The notes under the pieces: model-generated
What the model was told of the DNA's origin: nothing
Database searches by the model: none
The model's input: the letters and a program-made list of their open reading frames with translations, nothing else
Position numbers and translations under genes: made by a program
Part shown: in pieces, positions 21,691 to 33,925 of the stretch
Numbering within the stretch: the first letter of the stretch is position 1
Layout of the letters: every line of letters begins with the position of its first letter
DNA from: Casuarina equisetifolia
Lineage: Eukaryota > Streptophyta > Magnoliopsida > Fagales > Casuarinaceae
DNA: 64,000 nucleotides
Reading direction: 5' to 3'
Assembly (NCBI GenBank): GCA_028551475.1
Contig: CM052354.1
Coordinates: forward strand, 3,269,391 to 3,333,390

Positions 21691-22099
21691 AAAAAAAAAA
21701 AAGGTTAATATGCATGTTGAGTTAGTTGACATTTAATGGCAGCATAAGACATCAATTCCATCCAAACTTGGCTCATTACTTACCACTGATCATCGTTCCC
21801 CAACTTTTGGAGCTGTTTGGCTAGGATATTTGCATTAAAGAGAACAAATTTGCAGTTGCTTCCCTTCACACTAACTAGTCTGACCAAAGTTTTCATGTCA
21901 AAGATTTTCTCACATGCTCTTTGTTCATCTAATCCCTTTAATCCTTTTCTTTTGAAAAATCACTTGGCTTCTATACAAGTATCCTTTAAAGTTCTTTCCT
22001 AACCATTGCCCAACATAGGTTCATCAATTCTAGTTGCATAAGAAAAAGATAAAACATGTAGTCTAAAAGTTCTTTGCATATTTCATCATTAAATTTAGA
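21691..22099. other. Spacer after the satellite
   Basis: Starts with a poly(A) tract at the array edge, then unique-looking AT-rich DNA. No gene recognised. Confidence 0.35.
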
Positions 22100-22285
22100 T
22101 TACCTTTCTTCTCTTTCTTGATGCCTTTCTTCCCCTTCTTGAGGCCTTTCTTCTAGTCCTTGATGCCTTTTTTCTCATCCATGATGTATTTCGTCTCGTT
22201 CTTGAGGCCTTTCTTCTTGTCCATGATGTTTTTCTTTTTATTCTTCAAGCCTTTCTTTTTGTTCTTTAAGCGTTCTTTCTCTATC
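22100..22285 (-). repeat. 21-bp minisatellite with a Lys-rich heptad reading
   Basis: CTTGA(T/G)GCCTTTCTTC-type units repeat at a 21-bp (7-codon) step: 22117, 22138, 22159 and on to about 22280, diverging at the end. Read on the minus strand the units give KKG(I/L)KKx heptads, but at least one stop interrupts the frame. It is either a decayed coding repeat or a plain minisatellite. Confidence 0.75.
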
Positions 22286-25200
22286 TTTGATATGCTTTTA
22301 TTAGCATATTTTAATGGCAACATGCCTTAAAAGAAGGCTTTCTCCATATTCATACTCCTCAATACTCCAACTTAGTTTAAAACCGTGTTTACTTTGCAAA
22401 AGAGCTCTATCACCTCTCTATGAACATGCTTCCATTCCAGCTTCTAAATTCTTCACACTTAAAGATTTTTTTTTTTCTGTTGTTGGAAAATGAACTCCTC
22501 CAAAGGTGTTTCAACCTTGAACTAGAAGAAAACCAGATATACATCTTGTCGAGAATTTCCCCAAGGTGCACAAAAACGACCAACTTACATAACCACATGG
22601 GAGAACCATTCAAGCAATGGCTTATCATATTATATTGGGAAAAGGACCTAGACCACCTTTGTCTTTTTAAGAGTCTTTCCAAGATGAATTTTGGAAAACC
22701 CTTTCTCCACCAGTCCTTTTAAGCACTATCAATCTTGTCAGAAAACATTAAGCTTAGAGCAATTATGATTTTAAAGCTTAATGTCCTTGAGAACGAGGCA
22801 TAAGAAAGACTTACATCAAACATATCAACACACTTATGCTACTTCTTAAGGAAAATAAACACTATTAATGTAGCCAGATCAACAAAAAGCAAATACCTCA
22901 AAGGATGTACCCCTGTTGGTTACAAAACACAACAACCTTCATATGGAGAAAATCATACAAGAAACTAAGCTCATACTCGATCAAACAGTATGCCTCGCTT
23001 GACTTTCTATTAAGGAAATACTATTTGCTCTCTTTTACTCATACTACGCTAAAGATGGTGCCTCCAATGATCCCTTAAGCATATCAAGTATTAAATGGAG
23101 AAGGCTCTGACCTATATCATGTAAACTTAGTCACCATAACACCACATATGAATGCCAAGTCAACCTCATCATACGACACGAAAATCACAAAAGGAAATAA
23201 AAGATACGTTAGCCTTCATACCTCTTATTTCCACAAGATGCCACCTCTACATTTTTTATATTTTCCATCGACCACAATGCGACATACTTGGACTGAATTG
23301 CAGCTCCAAATGAATCATAAACAAAGGAAATAATTTCCAAAAGCACTCAAGCATAATCAATCACAAGAGAAGATCCTCACAAGATTAGGAACATTTCAAA
23401 ATACTTCCCAAAACTATTGCTACACCAAACCTTTTTCCATTCCTGCAACAATATTGAAGATTTAATTTTGATTTTCATTTATTTTATTTTCTAATTGTAA
23501 GAACAACCATTGGCCAATAATAAAGGCTATTCCATCACTATACAAATCACCTAAACAATTTTATGAATACAAGTTTTTTCTTTTGTTTTTACAATTGGTT
23601 ATTCTTGTTTTCTTATGAACTTAAGTTTTTGCAACCATAATATTTTATTGCAATAACTTTATTTTCAAGTGTGATGCTTGTGATAGTGAATGTATTATTA
23701 ATTCTTGCTCTTTCTTTTCTCTAGTGGTTTTGGAATCCCTAGCATACTCACTTGTCCTTGGCATGCCCCCATATGTTGAGTCCAAGTAGTGGTCCCTTAA
23801 ATTTTAAGAAAGTTTGTTTTCTAAGGGGCGCTACAAAAAGTAAAACTACCTGTAGCAAAAGGCTTAAGATAATAAAGGAACAAATACTCCATGAATACTA
23901 TATTTTCTTTAGGACACTGAGAAAAGACATAGTTATGCACTGTGTATCTTGTTACGTCCTTGGCCAAGTGGCATATACACTTGAGGTTGGAATAAATTTA
24001 TACTGTCAAAGAATAACTAAAGAAGGTTAGTGTCTAAGTTGCAAAGATAAAAGCAAGAGGCAAATATAAATTCATATTTTGTGAAGTGTATGGCCTATGT
24101 AAGCCATGTTATGATAAATCGATTCATAGTTAAAGCATGATTTGAAAAACAAAATTGACTAAATATTGTATGTCTTTGATATGGAGCCACCAATAGTCAA
24201 CATGAATACTTCTTGCCATAAGAAGACTATAATTAGTTAGGAAAATGACAAGAATAGTAAATACAAATTTATGAAGACGAAGTAGAAGAATGGTTAATAC
24301 ATTGACAGCTATTGGTATCTAATGCGAAGAGAAAAGGAAAAACAATATAACCTCAAGTAGGCAAGATACTTGTAGAAGCTCAATTCAACAACAATATTAG
24401 CTATCTCATATGCTAAAGTTCTTTGAGTTGTTGCTTTGTAATTATTCCATAAGCAAATTGGGTATTTGTTTTCAAAAAACATATATAAGTACTAGTTGAG
24501 TAAGAAATTGTTCATATGTTGATATGAATTAGAAATCACTATGAGTGAAATTCAAAAAGTAGGGAAGCACATGAGCACTTAACCATGCGATAAAGAAGGA
24601 TAATCAACTACCCCAAATTTGAGACAAGCAACTTGATCTACCATGTTAAGTTTTTCTTTACAAAACTAAATCCTACTAGTGAATGTTTATTGTTGGCTCT
24701 TTCCACACTCCAATCATGGTGCAAAGTCAAGACAAAAGTTTAACCAATGCATATTCTAACACCTTTTCAGAACTTGCATTACTAAATAGTTTTAAGCCCT
24801 ACAAACTTGAACTTGGAGGGGAAATGTGGGGTCTTTAAGTAGGTCAAACAAGATGGCTTGAAAGGAAAATCCAACCCAAATATAAGTATTGATTGTCCTA
24901 TTTGTAGGCAAATGATATGAAACCAAAGAGCTAAACAACATTATTTTCAATAAATGTTCCTTATATGTAACAACATTTAATAACATTTAAAAACATTTAA
25001 CAGATCATATTCCTATGTTTGGCTTTTTTCAATCTTCAAGGTCTTTCTATGTCTATCCTTTAAAAGAATTAAGATGCCATTTGTCACAAAGAACAAAGCT
25101 TACAACAAAAGCTAATACTTGAAAAAGTACTCTGCTATGACAAGAAGCAAATATTGTTATGAAATCTTATTATGATAGCCAAAAACCATCACTATTAGTC

Positions 25201-26028
25201 TCATAAAATGCTAGAGGCATCAACTAGCATATCATCTGCATTCAAGAGTAAAAACGTGTAACTGTGGTTGAATCTTTTTATGTAACAACAATGATCTATG
25301 TGGCACCTTATGACACCAGTACTATACATGAAGCCATAGAATTTTTAGTTCCATCATTTTAAAGATTAATTCAAGCCATGTATGCTCTTTTTTAGCTTAA
25401 ATTCTAGTCCTCAAGTTTGATTGTGTATTATGTAGGACAGTGTCTAACCATCAACCTCAATTAATCAAGCACCAACCTCATCATGAAGAATCTATAGTTA
25501 GGACTTTTATGTCTTTAAATATATAAGACTTGATGTATAATAGTAGGTTTAGTGGAATCGAAGTCATGTTTCAATCCTTTAGTTTTCATCTCTTTCTTGC
25601 ATTTAATTTGGAGGAAATCATAATGCATCTTGCTGAGCAAGCTAGCTTGGAGTAGAAGTGTAACATGGGTAAGGTAAGGAAAATGGCCGCAAGAAAGGAA
25701 GCCAAACCGGCATTCATCTTCATAAAAAGCATAGATTTTTTGCAACAACTTTTTTTTGTCTCCCAAATAATGTATCTTTATCCAAAACCTGTCACCACAT
25801 GATGATTGTGTGATCAGAGAGGTCTACCAACTAGCATGGACATTTGATTCCCTTAGACCTATTCTTATGAATAGAAAACTTTTCCAAAAGATTGCCAAGG
25901 ATGAAACCCATCTTTATAAACTATCACACACTGACAACAAACATCAAGAAAATGGAGAAAGGAAAAAGGAACTACAAATGAGAATGGTTTATTTGAGGCC
26001 ATAAAAAAAGAAGAAAAAAGAAGCATTA
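22286..26028. other. AT-rich intergenic region, no gene recognised
   Basis: Open frames here are short and match no family I know. Notable points are an array of ACAACATTTAAT-like units at 24968-25000, the same motif as in the tails of the gypsy LTR array at 31.66 and 33.18 kb, and a segment at 25492-25535 shared with 10.1 kb. Confidence 0.4.
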
Positions 26029-26489
26029 TGTTACAAGTATAAATGAATATGTATGTTTTGTAGTTATAGGAGTGTTGTATTAATGAGATATGTAGTGATT
26101 TGTATATGAGGTTGTGTATTTGATGTAGTTTAGGTCTTTTGTGATGTGTATATGAGGTTGTGGACTTATGTAGGAGTGGGTCTTTTGTAATAGGAAGGTC
26201 TAGCCTAAACAAAACTTATTTTGTTATTGTAATTTTGGAACATGGAGGTAATGAGTTTTTGGAAGATTCTCTTCTACCTATGTAGAGAGTTGGTAGTGTT
26301 GGATTCCCAATCAAAGAGACTTATCTTGTATCATATTAATTCTCATTTAAGTTACCATTCCTCACTCTAATAGGTATTGTAAGCTTATACCTGGTCAAGG
26401 TCCTTTAACTAGATCCAAAGTTGCTACAAAAAGAGAAAGCTAGAAGAGGAAGCTCGATTGCTACTAGAAAAAAAGGTAAGTCGACTACA
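26029..26489 (+). mobile_element. 5' LTR of the gypsy element
   Basis: Starts TGTTACAAG and ends CTACA (TG...CA ends), 461 bp. Its right end is fixed by the primer-binding site that follows and by the point where it stops matching the other three LTR copies (31199, 32046, 32698). The four copies are clearly diverged, which implies an old insertion. Confidence 0.85.
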
Positions 26490-26491
26490 AG

Positions 26492-26505
26492 TGGCATCAA
26501 AGCCC
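26492..26505 (+). other. Primer-binding site of the gypsy element
   Basis: TGGCATCAAAGCCC, two bases after the 5' LTR, resembles the initiator tRNA-Met complement TGGTATCAGAGCC used by many plant retroelements. Confidence 0.75.
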
Positions 26506-29500
26506 ATCGATCCCACGGAAGGCCGTGTTTCTCACTTGGAGTCCACCATTTCTTAAACCAACACCAAGATGTAGGAGATCCATTCTAAGCTTGACCTGCT
26601 TCTCGCACATGTGGAAGCCATTGTTTCTTTTAGCTCCTTTGGTGGTGGTTTGGTCAATGGGGGAGGTAATACTAGCTTTGATAGTGGTCACCCTAATTCC
26701 AACAAAGGGAATACCAACTCCAATAGAGGTGGTACATGTGACCTCAACTCCAGGGGTTCAAATTAGTCTGGGTCTAACTCAAATGGGTCCAATCCCCATG
26801 GATCGAGTCTAAATGGGTTTGGATAGAGAAGGTCATGTCTAAATTTGGGTCTAGATTTTGGGCTAGGTGCTTTGGGATGAATAGCTCGCTTTGAATTTCC
26901 TCAGTTCCATAGCAATGATGACTTGTCTACTTGGATTTTCAAGATGGAGTTTTTTGAATTCCATGGCTTGTCCAATGTAGAAAAAGGGAAGATTTGCACT
27001 TGGAATATGGCTGGAATGGCTATCAAATGGTTATAGTCTTATTGTGCTAACTTGGAGTATGTAGGTAAAACCTTTACATGGAAGAAGTTTAAATAGGGTC
27101 TTTTGGACAAGTATAGGTTTGCTCACTCTCACCATTCAATTTGAACTATGATGAGATTGGAGCAAGTAGATTCTGTGGAACATTATTATGAATAATTTAG
27201 AGAAGCTTTAGTTTATGCTAAGCCATTTACTACATAGCAAGTGGTTGATTATTTTATTGATAAATTGAAAGTTGAAATTCAAAGCAATGTCGACTCCAAA
27301 CACCCAACCACCCTAAATAAAGCCCTTCATTATGCACTTATTTATAAAAATCAATTTTTGAAGCTCCGTTGAGATGGACTTATCAATGTTCCTAGGTAGA
27401 GAGGAGGAGTTGAACCTCCTAATGGGCAAATGGAAAGGGATCCACCACTTCTTCAAATTCAAAACAAGGCAAACCTAATCATCAATCAACCTCTCGCTAA
27501 CTAGGCAACTTGACTCCCTTTATTAACTAGAAAATTTACTATTGTAGAGTTAAAGGAAAGGCGGCAAAAGGGGTTATGTTATCATTGTAATGATCAATAC
27601 ACTCCTGATCGATACATTTTAGGCCATAAGTGTAAGAGACGGTTATTTATATATAAAGCAATATACCTTGATGAGTGGGGTGAAGGAGATAGTATGAGGG
27701 AATAACAAATAGAGGAGAAGAGTTTATTGATTGCCTAGATATTGAGGAATCTATAGGGATTTCTACCATGGCACTTTATGATATGGAAGCTAGAAAACCA
27801 AAAACAATAAAGGTACAAGGGTAAGTGGAAACTTTTAAGAGGTAAATTATAGTATTGATTGATTTTGGTAGCACTCATAATTTCATTAATCAAGGTTTAG
27901 TTTCTCAAATTGGACTTAAAGTGGACTGCTCGTCAATGTTTAAGGTGTTGGTTGCTAGTAGAAGGAGAATTAAGAGTTGTGGAGCGTGTAAAGATGTGGA
28001 AGTTAAGCTACAAGGTGTTAGCATGAAAATGGACTTGTATGTTCTTTCTTTAGTAAAGGTTAATGTAGTATTGGGAGTTCAATGGTTGAAGACACTAGGC
28101 AATATAATTTGAAATTTCTCAAAGCATTGGATGGAGTTTGATATGGAAAATAAAAGGGTGATCCTTAATGGGTGACATCCTAAACCCTCTCAATTGATCA
28201 AGGAGACCCAATTCACAAGAGAATTAACAAAAAATGGTCAATTCTTATTTGTCTAGTTAATGAGTGAAAGGGATAAAGATCATAAAGACCATTTAAAGGT
28301 TGCTAGCACATGGAGCTATAACTAGTAGATTTTGGAGATCTATTCCAAGCCCCAAAAAGGCTTCCTCCATGGAAAATTCATGATTACCAAATAATCCTTA
28401 AGGGAGAAGGCCATCTAATGTTAGTAAGACCTTATTGGTACCTCTATGTTCAAAAAGGGGAGATTGAGAGGCTAGTGAAGGAGTTATTAGAAGAGGGAGT
28501 TATTAGACCAAAAAAGTCCTGAAAGGAAAGTCCAATGTTATTAGTAAAAAAGGCTAATGGTTCTCAGAGACTCTGTGTTGATTATAAGGAACTCAATAAG
28601 TGGACTATTAAGGATAGGTTTCCTACTATCGATGAACTTTTGGATAAGTTAAATAAAGCTTAGTACTTTTCAAATTTAGACTTGAGATTTAGGTATTATC
28701 ATGTTCAAATAAGAGATAAGGCTATCGAGAAAACAACATTTAAGACCCATCATGGGCATTATGAGTTATTGGTTATGCCGTTTGAGATAACTAATAGTCC
28801 TTCCACCTTCTAATCCCTCATGAATATAGTTTTTTAGGAGCATTTAAGAAAAATGGTTTTGGTTTTCTTTGATGATATATTAGTTTATAGCAAAAGGTGG
28901 GAGGAGCATCTTTAACATGTTTGGATGGTTTTAGAGGTCTTAAGGAAGAATCATTTGTTTGTTTATGAAATTATTAAAATGTGAGTTTGGATGTACGAAA
29001 ATAAAATTCCATGGACATGTAGTGAGTGAGAAAGGAGTAGCAATGGATCCTGGTAAGATTGAAGCTATTCTCTAGTGGCTTATTTTGAAATTTGTGAGAT
29101 CTTTGAGAGGGTTCTTGGGTACTATAAGGTACTACATGCAATTTATTGAAGGATATGGTAGGATTACAAAACCACTCACCAACTTATTGAAGAATGATGC
29201 ATTTGTTTGGAATGAAAAGACCCAATAAGCTTTTGATCAGTTAAAAGCAACAATGACTACTGTTGTTGTATTAAGGCTACTAGATTTTTCCCAACCGTTC
29301 ATTTTGGAGTGTGATGCATTAAGGATAGGAGTTAGAGCAGTACTATCATAAGGAAAAAGACCCATAGCTTATTTCAATAAAACACTTCATGGGAACCATT
29401 TAAGGCTTTCCACATATGAGCGCAAAATGCTAGCCATCATCATGGTAGTTTAAAAATGGTGGCATTATTTATTGGGAAGTCAATTTATCATCATGATAGA

Positions 29501-31164
29501 TTAAAGAAGCCTTAAGTTTTTACAAGATTAGAAAATTGTAACCCTTGCCTAATAGAAATGGTTATTAAAGTTAATGGGGTATGATTTTGTGGTTAAATAC
29601 AAGGCAAGGCAAGATAATGTAATAGCGAATGGCCTTTCTAGACAAAAGGTGGTAGGAGAGGGAGGTATCAATGACCATCCATATGGCACTTATGATGCCA
29701 TATTAGCTCTACATCCTCAATGGCTTAACTCTATACAATAAGAGACTCGAAAGAATCCCAAGGCACAAGAAATAGTGAAAAATATCGAATGTGGTGAAGT
29801 TGTAAGGCCTTGGAACTATAAAGACGGAGTCCTTAACTTCAAGGAATAGGTATACCTTCCCTTTGATTCTTCTCTTATTCCTTTAATTGTTAAAGAAATG
29901 CATTATAATGTGCATGAGGGAAAAGAGAAGACATTAAAGAGAGTTAAGGTTGTGTTTTATTGGAAAGGCATGAATGGTCATGTTGAATAGGTTGTAAAGG
30001 AATTTGTATTGTGTAAAAAGAATAAAAATGAGAATGTTAAGCCTGCTAGACCTTTATAGACCTTACCAATTCTAGATCAGGTATAGGAAGATATTGCCAT
30101 GGACTTTATAGAGGGATTACCTTAATCACAAGGGAAGTTAATGGTGTTAGTGGTGGTTGATAAGCTATCTAAATTTAGGCATTTTATCCCATTGTCTCAT
30201 CCTTATACAACACTAACTATAGCACAAGCCTTCTTTAAAAACCTATTTAAATTGTATAGGATGCCTCGGACTATAGTTTATGGTAGAGATCCACTATTTA
30301 CAAGCAAGTTTTGGAAGGAATTATTTAGATTACAAAACACGAGTTTCAATTTCTCCTCCACCTATCATCCGTAAATAGATGGACAAACAAAGGTTGTAAA
30401 CAAAATGTTAGAGATGTATTTAAGGTGACTTGTTAGAGAACATCCTAAGGAATGGGTGAAGTGGCTACCGTGGTTACAATATTGTTACAATATGAGTTGG
30501 CACAACTCGACCTTGTATACCTTATATGAAGTGGTTTTTGGAAGAAGTCTTCCTTCCTTCTCAACTTATGTAAAGGGAACAACCAAAGTAGCTTCTATTA
30601 AACAAATATTAGAGGAGAGGGATGCTGTGTTAGGGAGAATTAAGAGAAATTTACAAGATGCCCAAGAAAGGAAGAAACATCTGTATGATAAGAAGAAGGG
30701 AGAGGTAAATTATTAAGAAGAAGAGCTAGTGCTAGTCAAGCTTCCACAATATCGACAGATTTTAGTAGCACAACATAAAAATTAGAAACTAAAACCCAAG
30801 TTTTTGGGGCCTAACAAGGTGATTTGGAGAATAGGAAAGGTGGCTTATGAATTAGACCTTCCTACTAGTGCAAGAATTCATCTAGAGTTTCATGTTTCAA
30901 AGTTAAGGAAGTTTGTGGGAGATTTTGGTGCAATCCAACAAGAACAAAATGATGAGTTCCATGATACTTTAGACAAGTTAAAATAGGAGAATTGTCATCA
31001 AGTAATGTTGGAACATAGGAAGCAAAGGGGAAAAACTAAATTACTTGTTCAGTAGAAGGGGAAGTCTCTAGTTGAGGCTATGTGTATGGAGGAAAAAGAA
31101 TTCTGTTCTAAGTATCCTAAATTTCATATTCAAATCAACACTTACCCTTGGGGTCAAGGTTGAA

Positions 31165-31197
31165 GCTAAGGGAGGGGAGGGGGGTGGGGGGCGGGGG
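31165..31197 (+). other. Polypurine tract of the gypsy element
   Basis: A long G/A run directly upstream of the 3' LTR. Similar G-rich tracts lie just before the additional LTR copies at 32046 and 32698. Confidence 0.75.
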
Positions 31198-31198
31198 T

Positions 31199-31623
31199 TT
31201 TTTATGGGCAAAAATAAATATGTATGTTTTGTAGTTATAGGAATGTTGTATTAATGAAATATTTAGTGATTTGGGTCTTTTGTGCATATAAGGCCATGGA
31301 CTTATGTAGAAGTGGGTCTTTTGTAATAGCAAGGTCCAGCCCAAACAAACCTTATTTTGTTACTGTAATTTTGGAACAGGGAGGTAACAAGTTTCTAGAG
31401 AAAATTCTTCTGCCTGTGCAAAAAGCTAATGGTGTTGGGTTCCCGATCAAAGAGCCCTATCTCGTATCTTGTTAATTCTCATTTTAGTCACCATTTCTCA
31501 CTCTAGCAAGTACTGTAAGCTTATACTTGGACAAGGTCCTTCAACTAGATCCAGAGATGTTGCAAAAAGAAAAAGGCTGGAAGAGGAAGCCTGATTGTTG
31601 GAAGAGGAGGTAAGCCGGTTGCA
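31199..31623 (+). mobile_element. 3' LTR of the gypsy element (first of three tandem LTR units)
   Basis: Matches the 5' LTR end to end with many differences and ends at TTGCA. It is followed by a tail not present after the 5' LTR (ATTGATTCCCTAGAACGAAA and on). Confidence 0.85.
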
Positions 31624-31849
31624 TATTGATTCCCTAGAACGAAAAGGCTAGTTGTATTCCCCATAACAACATTTAACAACATTTAATAACATTTAATAAG
31701 ATCTAACAAGATCTAACAACATTTAACAATATTTAATAACATTTAACAACATTTAATAATATTAAAAAAAAATTAACAACATTTAAGCCACCACATTGTT
31801 GGAGAATCCATCGTCAACTTACATGCCTTAGAGACAGTCTTTTGCAAAA

Positions 31850-31883
<34 letters not shown>

Positions 31884-32045
31884 CCCCTACACTACACTGT
31901 TGGAGCATCCATCAACTAATGTGGCTCAAAGGTGGTCTTTTGCTGAGTGAGAGTAAGCCCCAACATTATTGGAGAATACGAAATTGGACAATACATTGTT
32001 TGAGAAGCTAAGAGGAAGGGAGGGGAAGGGAGGAGGGGGTGGAAC
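31624..32045 (+). repeat. LTR tail unit 1 with ACAACATTTAAT array and polypurine tract
   Basis: Contains, in order, ATTGATTCCCTAGAACG, about 130 bp of 11-12-bp AACATTTAAC-like units (31662-31792), TTGGAGAATCCATC, a (GA)n run (31849-31878), GCCCCTACACTACACT, CATCCATCAACTAATGTGGC, TTGGACAATACATTGTTTG and a G/A-rich polypurine-like tract. The same tail, with or without the AACATTT array, recurs at 32456-32697 and 33139-33440. Confidence 0.8.
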
Positions 32046-32455
32046 CGTTATGGGCAAAAATTAATATGCATGTTTTGTAGTTATAGGAATGTTGTATTAA
32101 TGAAATATGTAGTGATTTGGATCTTTTGTGATGTGTATATAAGGCTGTGGCCTTATGTAGGAGTGGATCTTTTGTAATAGCAAGGTCTGACCTAGACCAA
32201 CCTCATTTTTTACAATAATTTTGGAACAGGGAGGTAACGAGTTTTTGGAGAATTCTTTTATGCATGTACAGAGAACTGGTGGTGTATCTTGTTAATTCTC
32301 ATTTTAGTCACCATTCCTCACTTTAGTAGGTACCGTAAGCTTATAGCTGAACAAGGTCCTTCTAAAGGTCCTTTAACTAGATCCATAGATGTTGCAGAAA
32401 GAAAAAGGTTGGAAGAGGAAGCTTGATTGTTGGAAGAGGAGGTAAGCCGGCTACA
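32046..32455 (+). mobile_element. Additional gypsy LTR copy (second tandem unit)
   Basis: Aligns with the 5' and 3' LTRs from TTATGGGCAAAAAT to CTACA, with one small internal shortening. It is preceded by a polypurine-like tract and followed by the same tail sequence as the other copies. Confidence 0.82.
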
Positions 32456-32697
32456 CATTGATTCCCTGAAACGAATAGGCAAGTTACGTGCCTATTCATC
32501 ATCAACTTACGTGCCTCAAAGATAATCTTTCGTAAAGAGAATGAAAGAGAGAGAGCCCCTACACTACATTTTTGGAACATCCATCAACTAACGTGGCTCA
32601 AAGGTGGTCTTTTGTAGAGTGAGAGTGAGCCCCAACATTGTTGGAGAATACGGAATTGGACAATACACTGTTTGAGAAGTTGGGGGGGAGGGGGGAT
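32456..32697 (+). repeat. LTR tail unit 2
   Basis: Short version of the tail: it lacks the AACATTT array but keeps ATTGATTCCCTGAAACGAA, a (GA)n patch, GAGCCCCTACACTACA, the CATCAACTAACGTGGC block and the G-rich tract ahead of the next LTR. Confidence 0.8.
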
Positions 32698-33138
32698 TGT
32701 TACGAGCAAAAATGAATATGTATGTTTTGTAGTTGTAGGAGTATTGTATTAATGAAATATGTAGTGATTTAGGTCTTTTGTGATATGTATATGAGGTTGT
32801 GGACTTATGTAGGAGTGGGTCTTTTGTAATAGCAAAGTCTGGCCCAAACCAACCTTATTGTGTTATTGTAGTTTTGGAACATGGAGGTAATGAGTTTCTG
32901 GAGAATTCTCTTCTGCCTGTGCAGAGAGCTAGCGATGTTGGGTTCCCAATCAAAGAGCCCTATCTTGTATCTTGTTGATTCTCATTTCAGTCACCATTCC
33001 TCACTCTAGCAGGTACCGTAAGCTTATACTTGAACAAGGTCCTTCTAAAGCTCCTTCAACTATATCTAAAGCTACTGCAAAAAGCAAAAGGTTGGAAGAG
33101 GAAGCTCGATTACTAGAAAATGAGGTAAGCTTGCTGCA
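32698..33138 (+). mobile_element. Additional gypsy LTR copy (third tandem unit)
   Basis: Starts TGTTACGAGCAAAAATG and ends CTGCA, 441 bp, with TG...CA ends like the 5' LTR. The 64-codon open frame inside it (32972-33166) is LTR sequence, not a gene. Confidence 0.85.
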
Positions 33139-33440
33139 CATTGATTCCTCAAAACAAAAAGGCTAGGTATGTTTCCCATAACAACATTTAATAACATTTA
33201 GTAACGTTTAACAACATTTAACAACATTTACGAACATTTAAACCACTACACTATTGGAGAATCCATCATCAACTTACATGAGATAGTCTTTTGCAAAAAG
33301 AGAGAGAGAGAGCCCCTACACTACACTATTAGAGCATCCATCAACTAACGTGGTTCAAAGGTGGTCTTTTGCAAAGTGAGAGTGAGCCCTGACACTATTA
33401 GAGAATACAAAATTGGACAATACACTGTTTGAGAAGACGG
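33139..33440 (+). repeat. LTR tail unit 3, end of the array
   Basis: Carries the ATTGATTCCTCAAAACAAAA start, an AACATTTA array (33179-33243), a GA patch and the closing TTGGACAATACACTG then TTTGAGAAG, and then leaves the repeat at about 33440 with no polypurine tract or further LTR. Confidence 0.8.
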
Positions 33441-33679
33441 CGGGGCTTCTATCCCTTGACACGTTGCCCTTTTCTTGTTTCACCCTAAATATCACCATTT
33501 TACCTTCCTCCAAAAATGCACCATACGAAAAGAAAGGAGGCATCTCATTCTGAATTTTGACCCTCCCTCCTCAAAGTGTTGTTTTGCTCCATTTTACACG
33601 TGCTATATCGCAGGAACTTGCCACATCAGAACCCACCATGCAGAGTCATCCAAGATAATATCAGCATCCATATAACAAT

Positions 33680-33925
33680 AAATTAGTGTCCATCTCGTCA
33701 CCACCCACAATACCGCCAAAAACACTAGTCCATACAACAAATCCAGGCGCCGGATCTGACAACCACGCCTGTCTCAGCTTCTTTCTTTCGCCGCCGATCA
33801 ATGGGAAACAGCTATGACACGTAGCACCACTTGCCACCCATCATTGTTCTGCCTCCCCTGAACAAGCTGGTGGATGCTTTGGGTAAGGTGTTGATTTCCG
33901 TTCATTTTGTTTGTTTGTTGTTCCG
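33680..33925 (+). repeat. Gene-like module family, copy at 33.7-33.9 kb
   Basis: Shows the family order: a CCACCCACAATACCGCC tract, GGCGCC, CCTGTCTCAGCTTC, TTCTTTCGCCGCCGATCA, ATGGGAAACAGC, and then CTGGTGGATGCTTTGGGTAA. The last block is echoed at 43.92 kb (TTCATGCTTTGGGTAAAG). No open frame of useful size. Confidence 0.45.

Larger units (their letters stand above)
26029..31623 (+). mobile_element. Ty3/gypsy chromovirus-type retrotransposon, badly broken
   Basis: Parts in order: 5' LTR (26029-26489); a tRNA-Met-type primer-binding site (about 26492-26505); gag (about 26510-27660, with a degenerate zinc-knuckle region near 27575-27640); protease (about 27840-28110, GSTHNFI motif); reverse transcriptase (about 28350-29000); RNase H (about 29200-29650); integrase (about 29850-30720, including VVVDKLSKFRHF and STYHP); a chromodomain-like region (about 30980-31125); a polypurine tract (31165-31197); and the 3' LTR (31199-31623). 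The pol order RT-RNaseH-INT with a C-terminal chromodomain marks a chromovirus; the integrase wording leans to the Reina type, but that is a guess. It is non-functional, with far more than ten breaks across the coding part. LTR divergence indicates great age. Confidence 0.9.

Noticed and set aside
31662-31792. AACATTTAAC array as a CRISPR or telomere-like array
   Set aside because: 11-12-bp imperfect units inside a retrotransposon tail; it matches neither a plant telomere repeat nor a CRISPR.
32972-33166. 64-codon frame as a host gene
   Set aside because: It lies inside the third tandem gypsy LTR copy.
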